Shown here one piece after another: positions 26,821-36,697 of a stretch of DNA of 64,000 bases; the first letter of the stretch is position 1; each line of letters opens with the position of its first letter. The translations under genes were made by a program, and so were the position numbers. The notes beneath the pieces are model-generated. The model did not search any database and was not told the origin of the DNA. It saw only the letters and a list, made by a program, of their open reading frames with translations. Origin of the DNA: M0108 sp963841065 (GTDB lineage: Bacteria > Pseudomonadota > Gammaproteobacteria > Chromatiales > Chromatiaceae); assembly GCA_963841065.1 (NCBI GenBank), contig CAWJBI010000029.1, forward strand, positions 17,756-81,755, read 5' to 3'.

Positions 26821-27561
26821 CTAACCCGCGGAACCAAAGGCCACTTGGCAGACGGCATTGACCAATTGGGCGTTGGCGGCGGTCTGGGGCACCTGGCCAT
26901 TGAGCAGGCCCTGATGGCAATTCACTGCCCCCTGCAGGTTCGCACCCCCGGAGACCGCGTAAGAGAAGCTGGCGCCCTGGGTTCCCACCGCCTCCACCGA
27001 GCCATAGTTCAGCTGATAGTCGCTCTGCGGCACGACGATGATAGTGGACTGCTGGGCAGCGGCATTATTCACCAATTCAGTGATGGCAACCCCCGTCGCC
27101 AGGCCCGCCAGCCCCCAGGCGGCCGCGCTGCCACCCCACCAGCCCCAACTGGTCGGTGCCCACCGATACCAACCCGCATTCCAGGGACGATGCGCCCAAT
27201 AGCCACCATTGGACCAATTGGGGTGCCAGCCGTTATAGGGCCGGTTGTAGAAATTGTGATCGGCATTGATATTGTGCTGGTCATTAATGGTGACATTGTT
27301 CTGATCGATTTTATCGCCACCCCACTGAGGACGCGCGCCATCGCCAAACATGGGATGTGAACCGCGATAACCCCCCATGTCATCGCCGCCAAAGTGATAG
27401 CCGCCAGGATCCAAGCCACCCCCGCCCATGCCACGGAAGCCACCGCCACCAAAATCCCGCGCGCCGGCGCCGGCCTGAAAGAGAAACCCGGAGGTCAAGA
27501 GAGTGACCGAGAGGGTCGTGATGACGGCGCCACGGGAGGGGCGCGCGGAGAACTGGATCAT
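26821..27561 (-). CDS. Secreted glycine/tryptophan-rich protein
   Basis: A 246-residue exported protein. A signal peptide (about residues 1-34, ending GAGAR) is followed by a glycine- and tryptophan-rich region (FGGGGFRGMGGGGLDPGG; later WYRWAPTSWGWWGG) and a small Ala/Gly hydrophobic stretch (about 148-165). The C-terminal 70 residues contain two cysteines that could pair (VNCHQG and NAVCQV). The mid part has DQHNINADHNFYNRPYNG, Asn/His-rich. I start it at the ATG at 27559-27561, after a GAGA ribosome-binding site; the in-frame leader up to 27648 is unlikely. I cannot assign a function; a cell-envelope or sulfur-globule-associated structural role would be only a guess. Confidence 0.65.
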   Translation of the reverse strand: MIQFSARPSRGAVITTLSVTLLTSGFLFQAGAGARDFGGGGFRGMGGGGLDPGGYHFGGDDMGGYRGSHPMFGDGARPQWGGDKIDQNNVTINDQHNINADHNFYNRPYNGWHPNWSNGGYWAHRPWNAGWYRWAPTSWGWWGGSAAAWGLAGLATGVAITELVNNAAAQQSTIIVVPQSDYQLNYGSVEAVGTQGASFSYAVSGGANLQGAVNCHQGLLNGQVPQTAANAQLVNAVCQVAFGSAG

Positions 27562-27897
27562 GATTGTGTCTCGCCGTAATGAGTAGGGTGACTGTCGACC
27601 GCAACCGCCTTTCAAGGCGCCAGGGCCCACAGACGGTACCTGGGGCATTCTATCCCGCCCCTATAAAAAAAACTCTCTCGGGCCCTATCCAAGTGCTCAG
27701 GTTTAGCGACAATCAGAAACTTGGAATGAACAACCGCTTCATGACTCCACGGCGCCTCATCCTTTTCACCACCCCGCCGTCAGCCTGTTAAACTAAAAGT
27801 AGTGGGGGTGGTTGGGCCACCCCGCCAGCCCCTCGTCCCAACCCACGGCGCCGCCTGTCCAACTGGGTCGCGCCTCGTCAGGAGCAGGAGAATCATT
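27562..27897. other. Divergent intergenic region
   Basis: No gene is supported between the two divergent genes. A run TATAAAAAAAACTC (27662-27675) is a possible AT-rich promoter element. A hairpin GGGGTGG-TTGGG-CCACCCC at 27805-27823 lies in the leader of the host-attachment-family gene and could affect its expression. Confidence 0.4.
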
Positions 27898-28332
27898 ATG
27901 GCCATCTGGATACTAGTCGCCGATAACAGCCGCGCCCGCTTCTTCACCGCCCAAAAACCCGCCGGCCCCCTCACCGAGACCCAGGACCTCGCCAACCCCG
28001 AGGCCCGGCTGCACGAGGGTGATCTGGTCTCCGACAAGACCGGCCGCGATCGCAACCCCAGCAGCGGCACCGCCCACGGCGTGGGCGCCGATGCCTCCCA
28101 CAAGCAGGAGGGCGCGGACCGTTTCGCCCTCGCCATTTGCGAAGAACTGGACGCCGCCCGCGCCGCCGGTACCTTCCACAAGCTCTATATCCTGGCGGCA
28201 CCGGCCTTTCTTGGCCTCTTGCGCAGACACCAATCCGCCGCTCTCAAGCAATGCATCGCGGCGGAACTTGACAAGAACCTGGCAGCCCACGACCTGGCCA
28301 CCATCCGCAAGTACCTGCCCGAGTACCTCTAG
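27898..28332 (+). CDS. Host attachment family protein (Rhizobium 'required for attachment to host cells' family)
   Basis: A 144-residue cytoplasmic protein beginning MAIWILVADNSRARFF, the signature start of this family (PF10116 type), with DLVSDKTGRDRN and a C-terminal KYLPEYL. The family name comes from a rhizobial phenotype; structurally it resembles the ERF1 domain 2/RNase-H-like release-factor fold and a real function is not known. The ATG at 27898 follows AGCAGGAGAATC. The Lon-like protease gene begins 72 bases later on the same strand. Confidence 0.85.
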   Translation: MAIWILVADNSRARFFTAQKPAGPLTETQDLANPEARLHEGDLVSDKTGRDRNPSSGTAHGVGADASHKQEGADRFALAICEELDAARAAGTFHKLYILAAPAFLGLLRRHQSAALKQCIAAELDKNLAAHDLATIRKYLPEYL

Positions 28333-28404
28333 ATTCCCGGGGCCCGCCCCGCCATGGGCCGCCTCCCAGGCCCCGTGGGGCGCGGCCTCACAGGATGACA
28401 TGCC

Positions 28405-30804
28405 GTGGAACCTAGCATCACCCTGAACGCCGCGGACCTTTACCAGCCCTGCGACCTGGCCGGCCTAGACTTTGCCGACACGAGTGAACTCGAACCCCTG
28501 GCCCCCGGCCTGGGCCAGGAACGGGCGCTCGAGGCCATCGATCTGGGGGTGAACGTCCCCCACCGGGGCTACAACCTCTATCTGATGGGATCGGGCGGCC
28601 TCGGCAAGCACGCCCTCATCAAAGGCTTTCTAGAGCAGCGCCGTCGCGAGTCCCCGGCCCCGGACGACTGGTGTTACGTTGCGGACTTCAACAACCCCCA
28701 ACGCCCCTACGCCTTGCGCCTGCCACCGGGGCGTGGTCGCCACTTGCGCGCCGACCTGAGTCAACTGGTGGAGGACCTGCTCAACGCCGTACCCGCCGCC
28801 TTTCAGGGCGAGGAATACGGCCACCGCGCCGAGGAGATCCAAAAGGAATTCAAGTCCCGCGAGGAGGATGCCGCCACCGCCATCGGCCACAAGGCCAAGG
28901 AGCGCGGTATCGCCCTCCTCCACACCCCCACCGGCTACACCCTGGCGCCAGTGCGCGAGGGCCATATTCTGGCCCCGGACGACTTCAATGCCCTGCCCGA
29001 GGAGGAGCGGGAACATATCGGCGAGGTCATCGAGGAATTGCGCGAGGCCCTGCAACAAACCCTGAGCCAGGTCCCCCTTTGGCAGAAAGAGATGCGCGGG
29101 CGCTTCAAGATCCTCAATCAGGAGACCATGGAGGGCACGGTCACCACCCTGATGGGCCAATTAGCGGCAGATTACGCCGACCTGCCGGCGGTCCATGACT
29201 ATCTGGCCGCCGCCCGTAAGGATATGATCGAGAACGGTGACCTCTTCCGCCAAGGCGACGGCGAGGAAGGTCGGGCGCCCAGGCCGGAGGACCCCCCCTT
29301 CACCCGCTACCGCGTCAACCTGCTGGTGGACAACGCCGAACTCCGCGGCGCCCCCGTCATCCACGAGGACAACCCCAGCTACCTCAACCTCATCGGGCGC
29401 ATCGAGCACATCGCCCACCTGGGGACCCTGTCCACCGACTTCACCTTGATCAAGGCCGGGGCCCTGCACCGCGCCAACGGCGGCTACCTCATCCTCGACG
29501 CCCTGCGCCTGCTCGGCAACCCCTTCGCCTGGGACGCCCTCAAGCGGGTGCTGCGCGCCGGGGAGATCCGCATCGAGTCCCTGGAGCGGGTGCTGAGCCT
29601 GGCCGGCACCACCTCCCTGGAACCCGAGCCCATCCCAGTCGAGGTCAAGGTCGTCCTGGTGGGCGAGCGCCTGCTCTACTACTTGCTGGACGCCTACGAC
29701 CCCGACTTCGCCCAACTCTTCAAGGTCGCCGCCGACTTCGCCGAGGAAATGCCACGCCAGCCCGGGCAGGACCCCATCTACGCCCGCCTGATCGCCACCC
29801 TCCAGCGCCAGGAGCGCCTGCTGCCCCTGACCCCCGATGGCGTCGCCTGCGTCATCGAGCAGGCGGCGCGGCGGGTCGCCGACCGGGAGCGCCTCTCGAT
29901 GCATGTCGGCGGCCTCCTCGACCTGCTGCGGGAGTCCGACCACCTGGCCCGCCGCGAACGCCTGGAGCGCATCGGCGAGGACCAGGTCGAGGGCGCCATC
30001 GTCGCCCGCCGCCGGCGCCTGGGGCAACTGCGCGAGCGCCTTCAGGAGGAGATACTGCGCGGCACCCTCTTCATCGACACCAAGGGTTCCCAGCTCGGTC
30101 AGGTCAACGGCCTGTCCGTCATCGCCCTTGGTGATCAAGCCTTCGGCACCCCCGCCCGCATCAGCGCCACCGCCCGCCTCGGTCACGGCGAAGTCGTCGA
30201 TATCCAGCGTGAGGTCGAACAGGCGGGCCCCATCCACTCCAAGGGCGTCCTGATCCTCTCGGGCTACCTGGGCCGCCGCTACGCGCGCTTCCAGCCCCTC
30301 TGCCTATCCGCCAGCCTGGTCTTCGAGCAGACCTACGGCCTGGTCGAGGGGGACAGCGCCTCGGTGGCGGAACTTTGCGCCCTGCTCTCGGCCATCGGGG
30401 ATATCCCCCTCAAGCAGGCCCTGGCCATCACCGGCTCCGTCAACCAGCACGGCGAGGTCCAGGCCATCGGCGGCGTCAACGAAAAGATCGAGGGCTTCTT
30501 TGACATCTGCCAGGCCCGCGGCCTCACGGGCGAGGAGGGCGTCATCATCCCCCAGGCCAACCGCAAGCACCTGATGCTGAACAAGGCGGTACGCGCGGCC
30601 GTGGCGCGCGGCGACTTTCGCGTCCACGCCGTCGCCCACGTGGACCAGGCCCTGGAACTCTTGACCGGCCAGGCCGCCGGCCTGCCCGATCAGGACGGCC
30701 TCTACCCCACCGACAGCATCAACGGCCAGATTCAGGAGCGCCTCGCGACCTTCTTCGCCGTGCGCCAGCAACTCAATCGGAACCGGGGGGAAGATAACGA
30801 CTAA
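28405..30804 (+). CDS. Lon-type ATP-dependent protease (LonB/YcbZ-like)
   Basis: A 799-residue AAA+ protease. A variable N-terminal domain contains a P-loop-like LMGSGGLGKHALIKGF near residue 62 and a long helical insertion; the central AAA part has HRANGGYLILDALRLL. The C-terminal S16 peptidase domain shows the Ser-Lys dyad: EGDSASVAELCALLSA (Ser) and AIGGVNEKIEGFF (Lys). This is the LonB-like clade rather than classical Lon. It starts with GTG preceded by AGGATGAC. Inferred role: degradation of damaged or regulatory proteins. A CATCAG...CTGATG hairpin at 30810-30837 just after the stop may end transcription. Confidence 0.88.
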   Translation: MEPSITLNAADLYQPCDLAGLDFADTSELEPLAPGLGQERALEAIDLGVNVPHRGYNLYLMGSGGLGKHALIKGFLEQRRRESPAPDDWCYVADFNNPQRPYALRLPPGRGRHLRADLSQLVEDLLNAVPAAFQGEEYGHRAEEIQKEFKSREEDAATAIGHKAKERGIALLHTPTGYTLAPVREGHILAPDDFNALPEEEREHIGEVIEELREALQQTLSQVPLWQKEMRGRFKILNQETMEGTVTTLMGQLAADYADLPAVHDYLAAARKDMIENGDLFRQGDGEEGRAPRPEDPPFTRYRVNLLVDNAELRGAPVIHEDNPSYLNLIGRIEHIAHLGTLSTDFTLIKAGALHRANGGYLILDALRLLGNPFAWDALKRVLRAGEIRIESLERVLSLAGTTSLEPEPIPVEVKVVLVGERLLYYLLDAYDPDFAQLFKVAADFAEEMPRQPGQDPIYARLIATLQRQERLLPLTPDGVACVIEQAARRVADRERLSMHVGGLLDLLRESDHLARRERLERIGEDQVEGAIVARRRRLGQLRERLQEEILRGTLFIDTKGSQLGQVNGLSVIALGDQAFGTPARISATARLGHGEVVDIQREVEQAGPIHSKGVLILSGYLGRRYARFQPLCLSASLVFEQTYGLVEGDSASVAELCALLSAIGDIPLKQALAITGSVNQHGEVQAIGGVNEKIEGFFDICQARGLTGEEGVIIPQANRKHLMLNKAVRAAVARGDFRVHAVAHVDQALELLTGQAAGLPDQDGLYPTDSINGQIQERLATFFAVRQQLNRNRGEDND

Positions 30805-31000
30805 CGCTCATCAGGGGTCTCGCCACCCCACTGATGATGAAAATAACTTTGGGCTGCTGTCACCCCAAGGCAGTGTCTTGGCTCTAAGGCCCGGACTCGC
30901 GACGGTTAGGAAGCTGGGTGCAGATCAGCCCCGCTCCGGTGCCGGGGCGAGACCGGCGGCCCGTTGGGTCGGGACCGGGATCGTCTTAGCACCCCAGGTC

Positions 31001-33250
31001 TCAGCGGGGCCGTTTCACCGCTATGACATCCGGGATCTGGCGCAGCCGGGACTGGATGGTCTCGAGTTGGTCCATGTCCCTGACCTCGGCGGTAAAGCGC
31101 ATGGTGGCTCGGTCGCTGGTGCGATCCGTGCTGGTATTGACACCCAGCAGGGTGAGGTCGGCCTCGGAGAAGACGGCGGAGATATCGCGCAACAGACCCT
31201 TGCGGTCGGCGGCGACGATAATGAGATCCACGGGATAGGCAGCCTCGGGACTGGCCTCGGCCCAGGCCACCTCCATCAGCCGGGCCGGCTCGGCGGCGAT
31301 GAGCTGGCGCAGGTTGTCGCAATCCCGGCGATGGATGGTGAGGCCCCGCCCGCGGGTGATATAGCCGACGATGGCATCCCCCGGTACCGGCTTGCAGCAA
31401 TGGCCCATATGGGTCATGAGGTCATCGATACCCTCGGCCACCACCTCCTGGCGTCCCCGGCCAGGGCGATGCGGTATCTTGCGCCGCCGGTCGCGCCGCT
31501 GGGTGACCAGGTCCTCGGGTTCCAGTTCCACCCGGTCCTTTTCGGCTGGTCCCGCCAAATCGCCCAACTGACGGGCGACCTGCCCCGCCGGCACATCGCC
31601 CCGCCCAATGGCGGCAAGTAAGTCATCGCCCTTATGAAAGTTGCACTTTTGAGCGATGGGGTCGAGTTGTAGCCGGGCCTCGACGCCTAATCGAGCCAGC
31701 TCCTTTTCAAGCAGGGCGCGACCCTCGGCGACATAGCGGTCATAATCCTGCTGTTTGAACCAGAGCCGCACCCGGTTTCGGGCCCGCGCCGTCTTGAGAT
31801 AGCCCTGGTGGATGCTGAGCCAGTCGCGGCTAGGGGTGGCGTTCTTTTGGGTGATGATCTCTACCGTCTGACCGCTGCGCAGGGTCTGGTTGAGAGGGAC
31901 GATACGACCATCGACCTTGGCGCCCCGGCAGCGATTGCCGATCTCAGAATGGATGGCATAGGCAAAATCCAGGGGCGTCGCGCCGCGCGGCAGATCGATG
32001 ACCTTGGATTGGGGCGTGAGCACATAAACATGGGCGGGTTCGAACTCGGACTTGAAACGTTCGAGAAAATCCCCGTCATCCTCCCCCTCGTTCAGCAGTT
32101 CCATCCATTGGCGCATCCAGACCAGGCGGTTCTGGAAGGCGGCATCCGCGCCCTTACTCTCCTTGTAGGCCCAATGGGCGGCCACGCCCAGCTCGGCATG
32201 ACGATGCATGTCCCAGGTGCGGATCTGCACCTCCAGGGACTTGTCCCCGGGCCCCACCACCGCCGTGTGCAGGGATTGGTACATGTTGCCCTTGGGGGTG
32301 GCGATGTAGTCGTCGAACTCCTTGGGAATATGCCGCCAGAGGCCATGGACCAGGCCCAGGGCGGCATAGCAATCGGCAATGCTGTCGACCAGGATCCGCA
32401 CCGCGCGCAGATCGAAGATCTGCTCCATGTCCACGCCCTTGCGCTGCATCTTGCGCCAGATGCTATGGATGTGCTTAGGTCGTCCGGTGATGTCGGCACG
32501 TACCCCGGCCTCGGCGAACTTCGACTTGAGCAGGGCGATGACATGGGCGATGTAGGCCTCGCGCTCCACGCGCTTGTCGCCCAGGAGTTGGGCGATGCGC
32601 CGGTAGGCCTCTGGTTCCAGATAGCGGAGGGCCAGATCCTCCAGCTCCCACTTGACCTGCCAGACGCCCAACCGGTTGGCCAGGGGGGCATGAACCCGCC
32701 GGGTATCGGTGGCCAGCTTGCGCCGCCGCGCCTCATCCAGGTCCTTGATGCTCCTCATGAGATGCAGGCGTTCCGCCAGCACGACCAGGACGACGCGCAC
32801 GTCCTCGGCGATGCCGAGCAGCAGGCGGCGCAGGTTTTCCTCATGCCGGTCCTGCTCCTTGGCGGCGATGACCGCCTCGACATTGGCGAGTTGGCCAATG
32901 CGGCGCAAATCGCCCACCATGCGGCCGATGCCAGGTCCGAAGCGCTGGGACAGACCCGTCTCGGTCATGTCGCCCGCTTCCAGGCAGCCGTTGAGCAGGG
33001 CGGCGATCAGGGTGTCGGCGTCCTGGCGCATCCCCGCCAGAATGTCGGCGGTGGCCAGGCGGTAGCGGACCTGGGTCTCCCCGGTCTCCAGGGTTTGGCG
33101 GCCCCGGCAGCCCAGCATGAGGGCGCAGGCGTCGCGGAGGCGGGCCCGATCCCCCTCGCCGTATTGTTCCGGAAGCGCCGCGAGCCAGTGTTCGATGGCC
33201 GCCGCATCGTCCGCGGGGTCCTCGGGGAGGTTGTAAACCGGTGTTACCAT
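31001..33250 (-). CDS. relA: GTP pyrophosphokinase RelA ((p)ppGpp synthetase I)
   Basis: A 749-residue long RSH protein. The N-terminal hydrolase domain is degenerate: LNGCLEAGD (residues 87-94) stands where active enzymes have HD-x-x-ED, which marks a synthetase-only RelA. The synthetase domain contains DLRAVRILVDSIADCY and TPKGNMYQSLHTAVVG. A TGS domain starts near residue 410 (HVYVLTPQSKVIDLPRGATPLDFAYAIHS in the family position), then a zinc-finger-like CCKPVPGD and a C-terminal ACT domain. It responds to uncharged tRNA at the ribosome. The bifunctional partner spoT is only five genes away, on the same strand. Confidence 0.95.
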   Translation of the reverse strand: MVTPVYNLPEDPADDAAAIEHWLAALPEQYGEGDRARLRDACALMLGCRGRQTLETGETQVRYRLATADILAGMRQDADTLIAALLNGCLEAGDMTETGLSQRFGPGIGRMVGDLRRIGQLANVEAVIAAKEQDRHEENLRRLLLGIAEDVRVVLVVLAERLHLMRSIKDLDEARRRKLATDTRRVHAPLANRLGVWQVKWELEDLALRYLEPEAYRRIAQLLGDKRVEREAYIAHVIALLKSKFAEAGVRADITGRPKHIHSIWRKMQRKGVDMEQIFDLRAVRILVDSIADCYAALGLVHGLWRHIPKEFDDYIATPKGNMYQSLHTAVVGPGDKSLEVQIRTWDMHRHAELGVAAHWAYKESKGADAAFQNRLVWMRQWMELLNEGEDDGDFLERFKSEFEPAHVYVLTPQSKVIDLPRGATPLDFAYAIHSEIGNRCRGAKVDGRIVPLNQTLRSGQTVEIITQKNATPSRDWLSIHQGYLKTARARNRVRLWFKQQDYDRYVAEGRALLEKELARLGVEARLQLDPIAQKCNFHKGDDLLAAIGRGDVPAGQVARQLGDLAGPAEKDRVELEPEDLVTQRRDRRRKIPHRPGRGRQEVVAEGIDDLMTHMGHCCKPVPGDAIVGYITRGRGLTIHRRDCDNLRQLIAAEPARLMEVAWAEASPEAAYPVDLIIVAADRKGLLRDISAVFSEADLTLLGVNTSTDRTSDRATMRFTAEVRDMDQLETIQSRLRQIPDVIAVKRPR

Positions 33251-33382
33251 GGGATCAGCCTAGGCCATGGAGGAGGGGTGGGCCATGCCGGCCCCCAGCA
33301 CAGGGGCGCGCGCGGCTAAGGCCTGACGCCGCCCAGGGCCAAGGGCCGCGTCCTGGAGGAACCGGGGGCCGCCCACCGCAGC

Positions 33383-34625
33383 TCAATCAAGCACATGACT
33401 CACCAGCCCGTCCGCCAACTTGGGCTCGAACCAGGTGGATTTGGGCGGCATCACCTCGCCGGCATCGGCGACGGCCATGAGTTCCGTCATGCGCGTGGGG
33501 AAGAGGGAGAAGGCCACGCGATAGCGACCCTCGTCCACGGGCCGGGCCAGGCCCTCCAGGCCACGGATACCACCGACGAAGTTGATGCGCTCATCCCGCC
33601 GGGGATCGATGATGCCCAGGATGGGCTCGATCAGATTATCCTGGAGCAAGCTGACGTCGAGTCGGCCCACGGGGTCGTCCCAGGGGATGCGCCCGGGGTC
33701 CAGGGTCAGCCGATACCAGACGCCATCCAGGTACATGCCAAACTCCGCCGTCCTGGCGGGCTTGACCGGCGTGGGGCTGGGCTCGACGCGAAAGGGCACC
33801 GCCACCCGACTCAGGAATTCCTCCTTGTCCAGGCCGTGCAAGTCCTTGACCAGCCGGTTGTAGTCCATGATTTGCATCTGGTTGTGGGGGAAGACGACGG
33901 CCAGGAAATAGTTGTAGGCCTCCTTGTCGCCATACCCCGCATCGGCGGCCTTGCGCGCCGCCGCCACCCGGGAGGCGGCGGCGGAACGATGATGACCGTC
34001 GGCCACATAGAGGGCGGGCAAGGCCTCGAAGGCCGCCGACAGCAGCCGGATGAGGCCCTCGTCGGCCACCACCCAAATCTCGTGACGGACCTGGCCCGCG
34101 GCGCGGATGTCCACCGCCGGGGGCTGCCTGCTGACGGCGATCAGGAGGTCGTCGATGCTCGGGAGTGGCGCGATAGACCAGAAAGACGGGGCCCGTCTGG
34201 GCATCCAGGGCATCGATCTGCCGCACCCGGTCGTCTTCCTTCACTGGCCGGGTAAATTCATGCTTCTTGATGCGATCCGCGTCATAGGCCGCCACCGAGG
34301 CGGCGGCGACTAGGCCCGTCTGGACGTGCTCGCCCATGGTCAGGCGATAGACGTAATAACAGGGGGTCGGGTCCCGCTCCAGCACGCCCTCCGCCAGCAT
34401 GCGCTCCAGGTTCTCCCGCGCCTTGGCATAGACCTCCGGGGCATAAGGGTCCGTATCCGGCGGCAGATCCACCTCGGGCCGGGAGATATGGAGAAAGCTC
34501 CAGGGCCGCCCCGCCACCATGGCGCGGGCCTCGTCGGTACTCATCACATCATAGGGGGGCGCGGCCACCTCCGCCGCGCGGCCAGGGGCCGGGCGCAGTC
34601 CGGCGAAGGGCTTGATCAAGGGCAT
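33383..34625 (-). CDS. DUF1015 (HTH/ParB-like) family protein, single frameshift
   Basis: Two overlapping frames encode one DUF1015 protein. The first starts at 34625 with MPLIKPFAGLRP and PPYDVMSTDEARAM, the family hallmark, and runs to TGPVFLVYRATP. The second continues with SIDDLLIAVSRQPP, ALYVADGHHRSAAASR and PVGRLDVSLLQDN to 33383. Skipping one base at about 34157-34165 (CTCGGGAG) joins them, giving about 413 residues, the normal length. DUF1015 proteins have a ParB-like YVADGHHR motif and are annotated SerK-like or unknown; some use ADP or ATP to phosphorylate serine. Located between relA and an amino-acid-binding protein. Probably an indel error rather than a real pseudogene. Confidence 0.8.
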
Positions 34626-34672
34626 GATGGGCAGGTTTCCAGGTTGGAGTGAAAGCCGGGAGGAAAGGATCC

Positions 34673-35692
34673 TTAACGGGGTGGCGGGGCGTAGAGGAGA
34701 CCGCCATCGTTCCAGAGGGCGTTATAGCCCCGCTTGATCATGAGGGGCGACTGGGCACCCAGGTTGCGCTCATAGATCTCGCCATAATTGCCGACCTGGC
34801 CAATGACGCGGATGACCCAATCCTTGTCCAGGCCCAGGGCCTTGGCTACCTTGCCCTCCACATCCAGCAGCAGGCGGGTATCGCCGGCCTTGGCGTCCTC
34901 CTGGACCCGCTTCACATTCCGGGAGTCGATGCCCAGCTCCTCGGCATCGATCAGGACAAAGAGGGTCCAGCGCACGATATCGAACCAGCGGCTATCGCCC
35001 TCGCGCACGACGGGGCTCAGGGGCTCCTTGGAGATCACCTCGGGCAGGATCCGGTGATCGCGCCCCGCCGCCATGGCCACGCGCAGGCCGTGGAGTTGGG
35101 TGTGATCGCTGGTCAGGACCTGACACTCGCCCGCCAGATAGGCCTTGCTCGCGGCCTTCATATCGGGGAAGAGACGCAGATCGAGGTCCATGCGATGCCG
35201 GTCGAAATAGCGGCGGGCATGATCGGCGCTGGTGGAGCCGGTCAGGGCGCAGACCGACTTGCCATCCAGTTCGAGAGCACTGAGGGTGCCTGTGTCGCGC
35301 CGGGTCATGAAGCCCTGGCCATCGAAGAGGAGCACACCCACAAAGGTCACGCCCTCGGCGAAGTCACGCTCCAGGTTCCAGCTCAGGTTGCGCGAGATGA
35401 GATCGACCTGCCCCTTGGCCAGGGCGCCCAGGGCATCGGCCACGGTCAGTGGAACGAACTCCACCTTATCCTTGGCACCCAGGGTCGCCGCCGCGACGGC
35501 GCGACAGAAATCCACGTCGATGCCACTCCAATGCCCGGCGGCGTCCTTGAAGGACAGCCCCGGTGCCTCGCCATTGACGCCACACTTGACCTTACCACGG
35601 GCCTTGACGTTCTCCAGAGTGCCCGCCGCCAGGGCCTGGCTCAGGGCGCCGGCGAGCAGAATGCCGGTCACCCACTTGGCTGCTTGTCTCAT
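34673..35692 (-). CDS. Periplasmic amino-acid-binding protein (AapJ-like)
   Basis: A 339-residue ABC-transporter substrate-binding protein with a signal peptide (cleavage near AALA/AGTLENV, residue 23). The PBP fold segments ARGKVKCGVNGEAPGLSF, GIDVDFCRAVAAATLG and VDLISRNLSWNLERD match the general L-amino-acid-binding AapJ/BztA group. No permease or ATPase genes are adjacent, so it is an orphan here; the transporter may be elsewhere or the protein may have another role. It ends just before the DUF1015 gene and could be in its operon. Confidence 0.85.
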   Translation of the reverse strand: MRQAAKWVTGILLAGALSQALAAGTLENVKARGKVKCGVNGEAPGLSFKDAAGHWSGIDVDFCRAVAAATLGAKDKVEFVPLTVADALGALAKGQVDLISRNLSWNLERDFAEGVTFVGVLLFDGQGFMTRRDTGTLSALELDGKSVCALTGSTSADHARRYFDRHRMDLDLRLFPDMKAASKAYLAGECQVLTSDHTQLHGLRVAMAAGRDHRILPEVISKEPLSPVVREGDSRWFDIVRWTLFVLIDAEELGIDSRNVKRVQEDAKAGDTRLLLDVEGKVAKALGLDKDWVIRVIGQVGNYGEIYERNLGAQSPLMIKRGYNALWNDGGLLYAPPPR

Positions 35693-35717
35693 CGAGATTC
35701 TCCTGTCCGAAAGGGGG

Positions 35718-36041
35718 TTACCAGCGCATCAGGACCCACTGGGGCACCTGGGTGACGGCGGGCCCGGAGCCGCTGTTCCAGGACAGGTCGCCCGATCCGT
35801 CCTGGTCCGTCAGATAATAGGGCGCGCCCACGCTCGGGGTAATCCTGACCTTATACAGGCGGCCATTGATGCGGTACTCCTGCACCGTCCGGTTCTCGTG
35901 CTCATGCAGGGTGACGTCGGGAGCAAGGTCCGATTCGCGGACACTCAGATCAAGCCCATCGATTTGACTGGCAAGGACCAGAGGGGTCAAGAGCAAGCCC
36001 AAGGCCGGCAAGGGCTGGGCCAGGAGGCGGTAATGGGGCAT
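35718..36041 (-). CDS. DUF2782-family exported protein
   Basis: A 107-residue protein with a signal peptide (hydrophobic LPALGLLLTPLVLA, then SQI) and a compact domain VQEYRINGRLYKVRITPSVG followed by PYYLTDQDGSGDLSWNSG, typical of DUF2782, a small gammaproteobacterial family of unknown function often seen near DNA polymerase I or purine genes. A longer start at 36062 is possible. It lies 25 bases before the amino-acid-binding protein gene on the same strand. Confidence 0.75.
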   Translation of the reverse strand: MPHYRLLAQPLPALGLLLTPLVLASQIDGLDLSVRESDLAPDVTLHEHENRTVQEYRINGRLYKVRITPSVGAPYYLTDQDGSGDLSWNSGSGPAVTQVPQWVLMRW

Positions 36042-36138
36042 GGTAGGCGCGGCCCTGGGCATTAAATTCCGGGCTATGGTACCAGGAAGGGTGCGACCAT
36101 GCGCCCAGGTAAGTCCGGGGGCGCGCCTGGCTCACACG

Positions 36139-36606
36139 TCACGAGGCGAGCACCTCCGTAACGGAAGCCTTGCGCTCGGCATATTCAGTCTTGGAGCCAG
36201 TTTCGTCCCAGGCGAAGGTACAGTCCAGATGGGCGAGCACGGCGACCAGCCCCCCCTCGCCATCCTCGATCATCACGGCCAGGGGGGGACGGCTGCCAAA
36301 GCGTCGATTGCCGCGCTTGACCCAGAGGGAACGCATCTCTGGATTGCGCGGGAAATAGGTGCCCAGGGCTTGCTCGATCCGCGTCAGATAACCCAGGCGG
36401 CGGTTGACCGTGGCATCGTCCGGGAAGGGCTCCTGGTCAACGAAGCGCGACACATGACGGGCCTTGACGGTCGACGGCAGGGCGAGCAGTGCCAGGATAT
36501 CACTCGCCCCCAGCCCCCAGTCGCCGAAGAGGGCCATGATGTGACGGGTGATGGACAGGCGTTCCTCGGGGGTCAGGACAAAGGTAGAAGACAAGGCTTG
36601 AGTCAT
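36139..36606 (-). CDS. DUF2384 (Xre/MbcA/ParS) antitoxin-type protein, solitary
   Basis: A 155-residue protein. The N-terminal part is helical with LTPEERLSITRHIMALFGDW and LGASDILALLALP, resembling the Xre-like start, and the C-terminal LGTYFPRNPEMRSLWVKRGN fits the MbcA/ParS/Xre toxin-binding domain. These normally pair with a RES-domain NAD-degrading toxin, but none is visible on either side. It could be an orphan antitoxin or a host regulator. The domain assignment is moderate. Neighbours are DUF2782 and spoT, on the same strand. Confidence 0.6.
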   Translation of the reverse strand: MTQALSSTFVLTPEERLSITRHIMALFGDWGLGASDILALLALPSTVKARHVSRFVDQEPFPDDATVNRRLGYLTRIEQALGTYFPRNPEMRSLWVKRGNRRFGSRPPLAVMIEDGEGGLVAVLAHLDCTFAWDETGSKTEYAERKASVTEVLAS

Positions 36607-36697
36607 GGCGGATTCCGGATGATTAGAGAGGCGAAGCTTGCCGCGAATGGGCCGATGTTGCGGGCATGGCCCGCCATTTCAAGCGGGTGCGCCAGGC

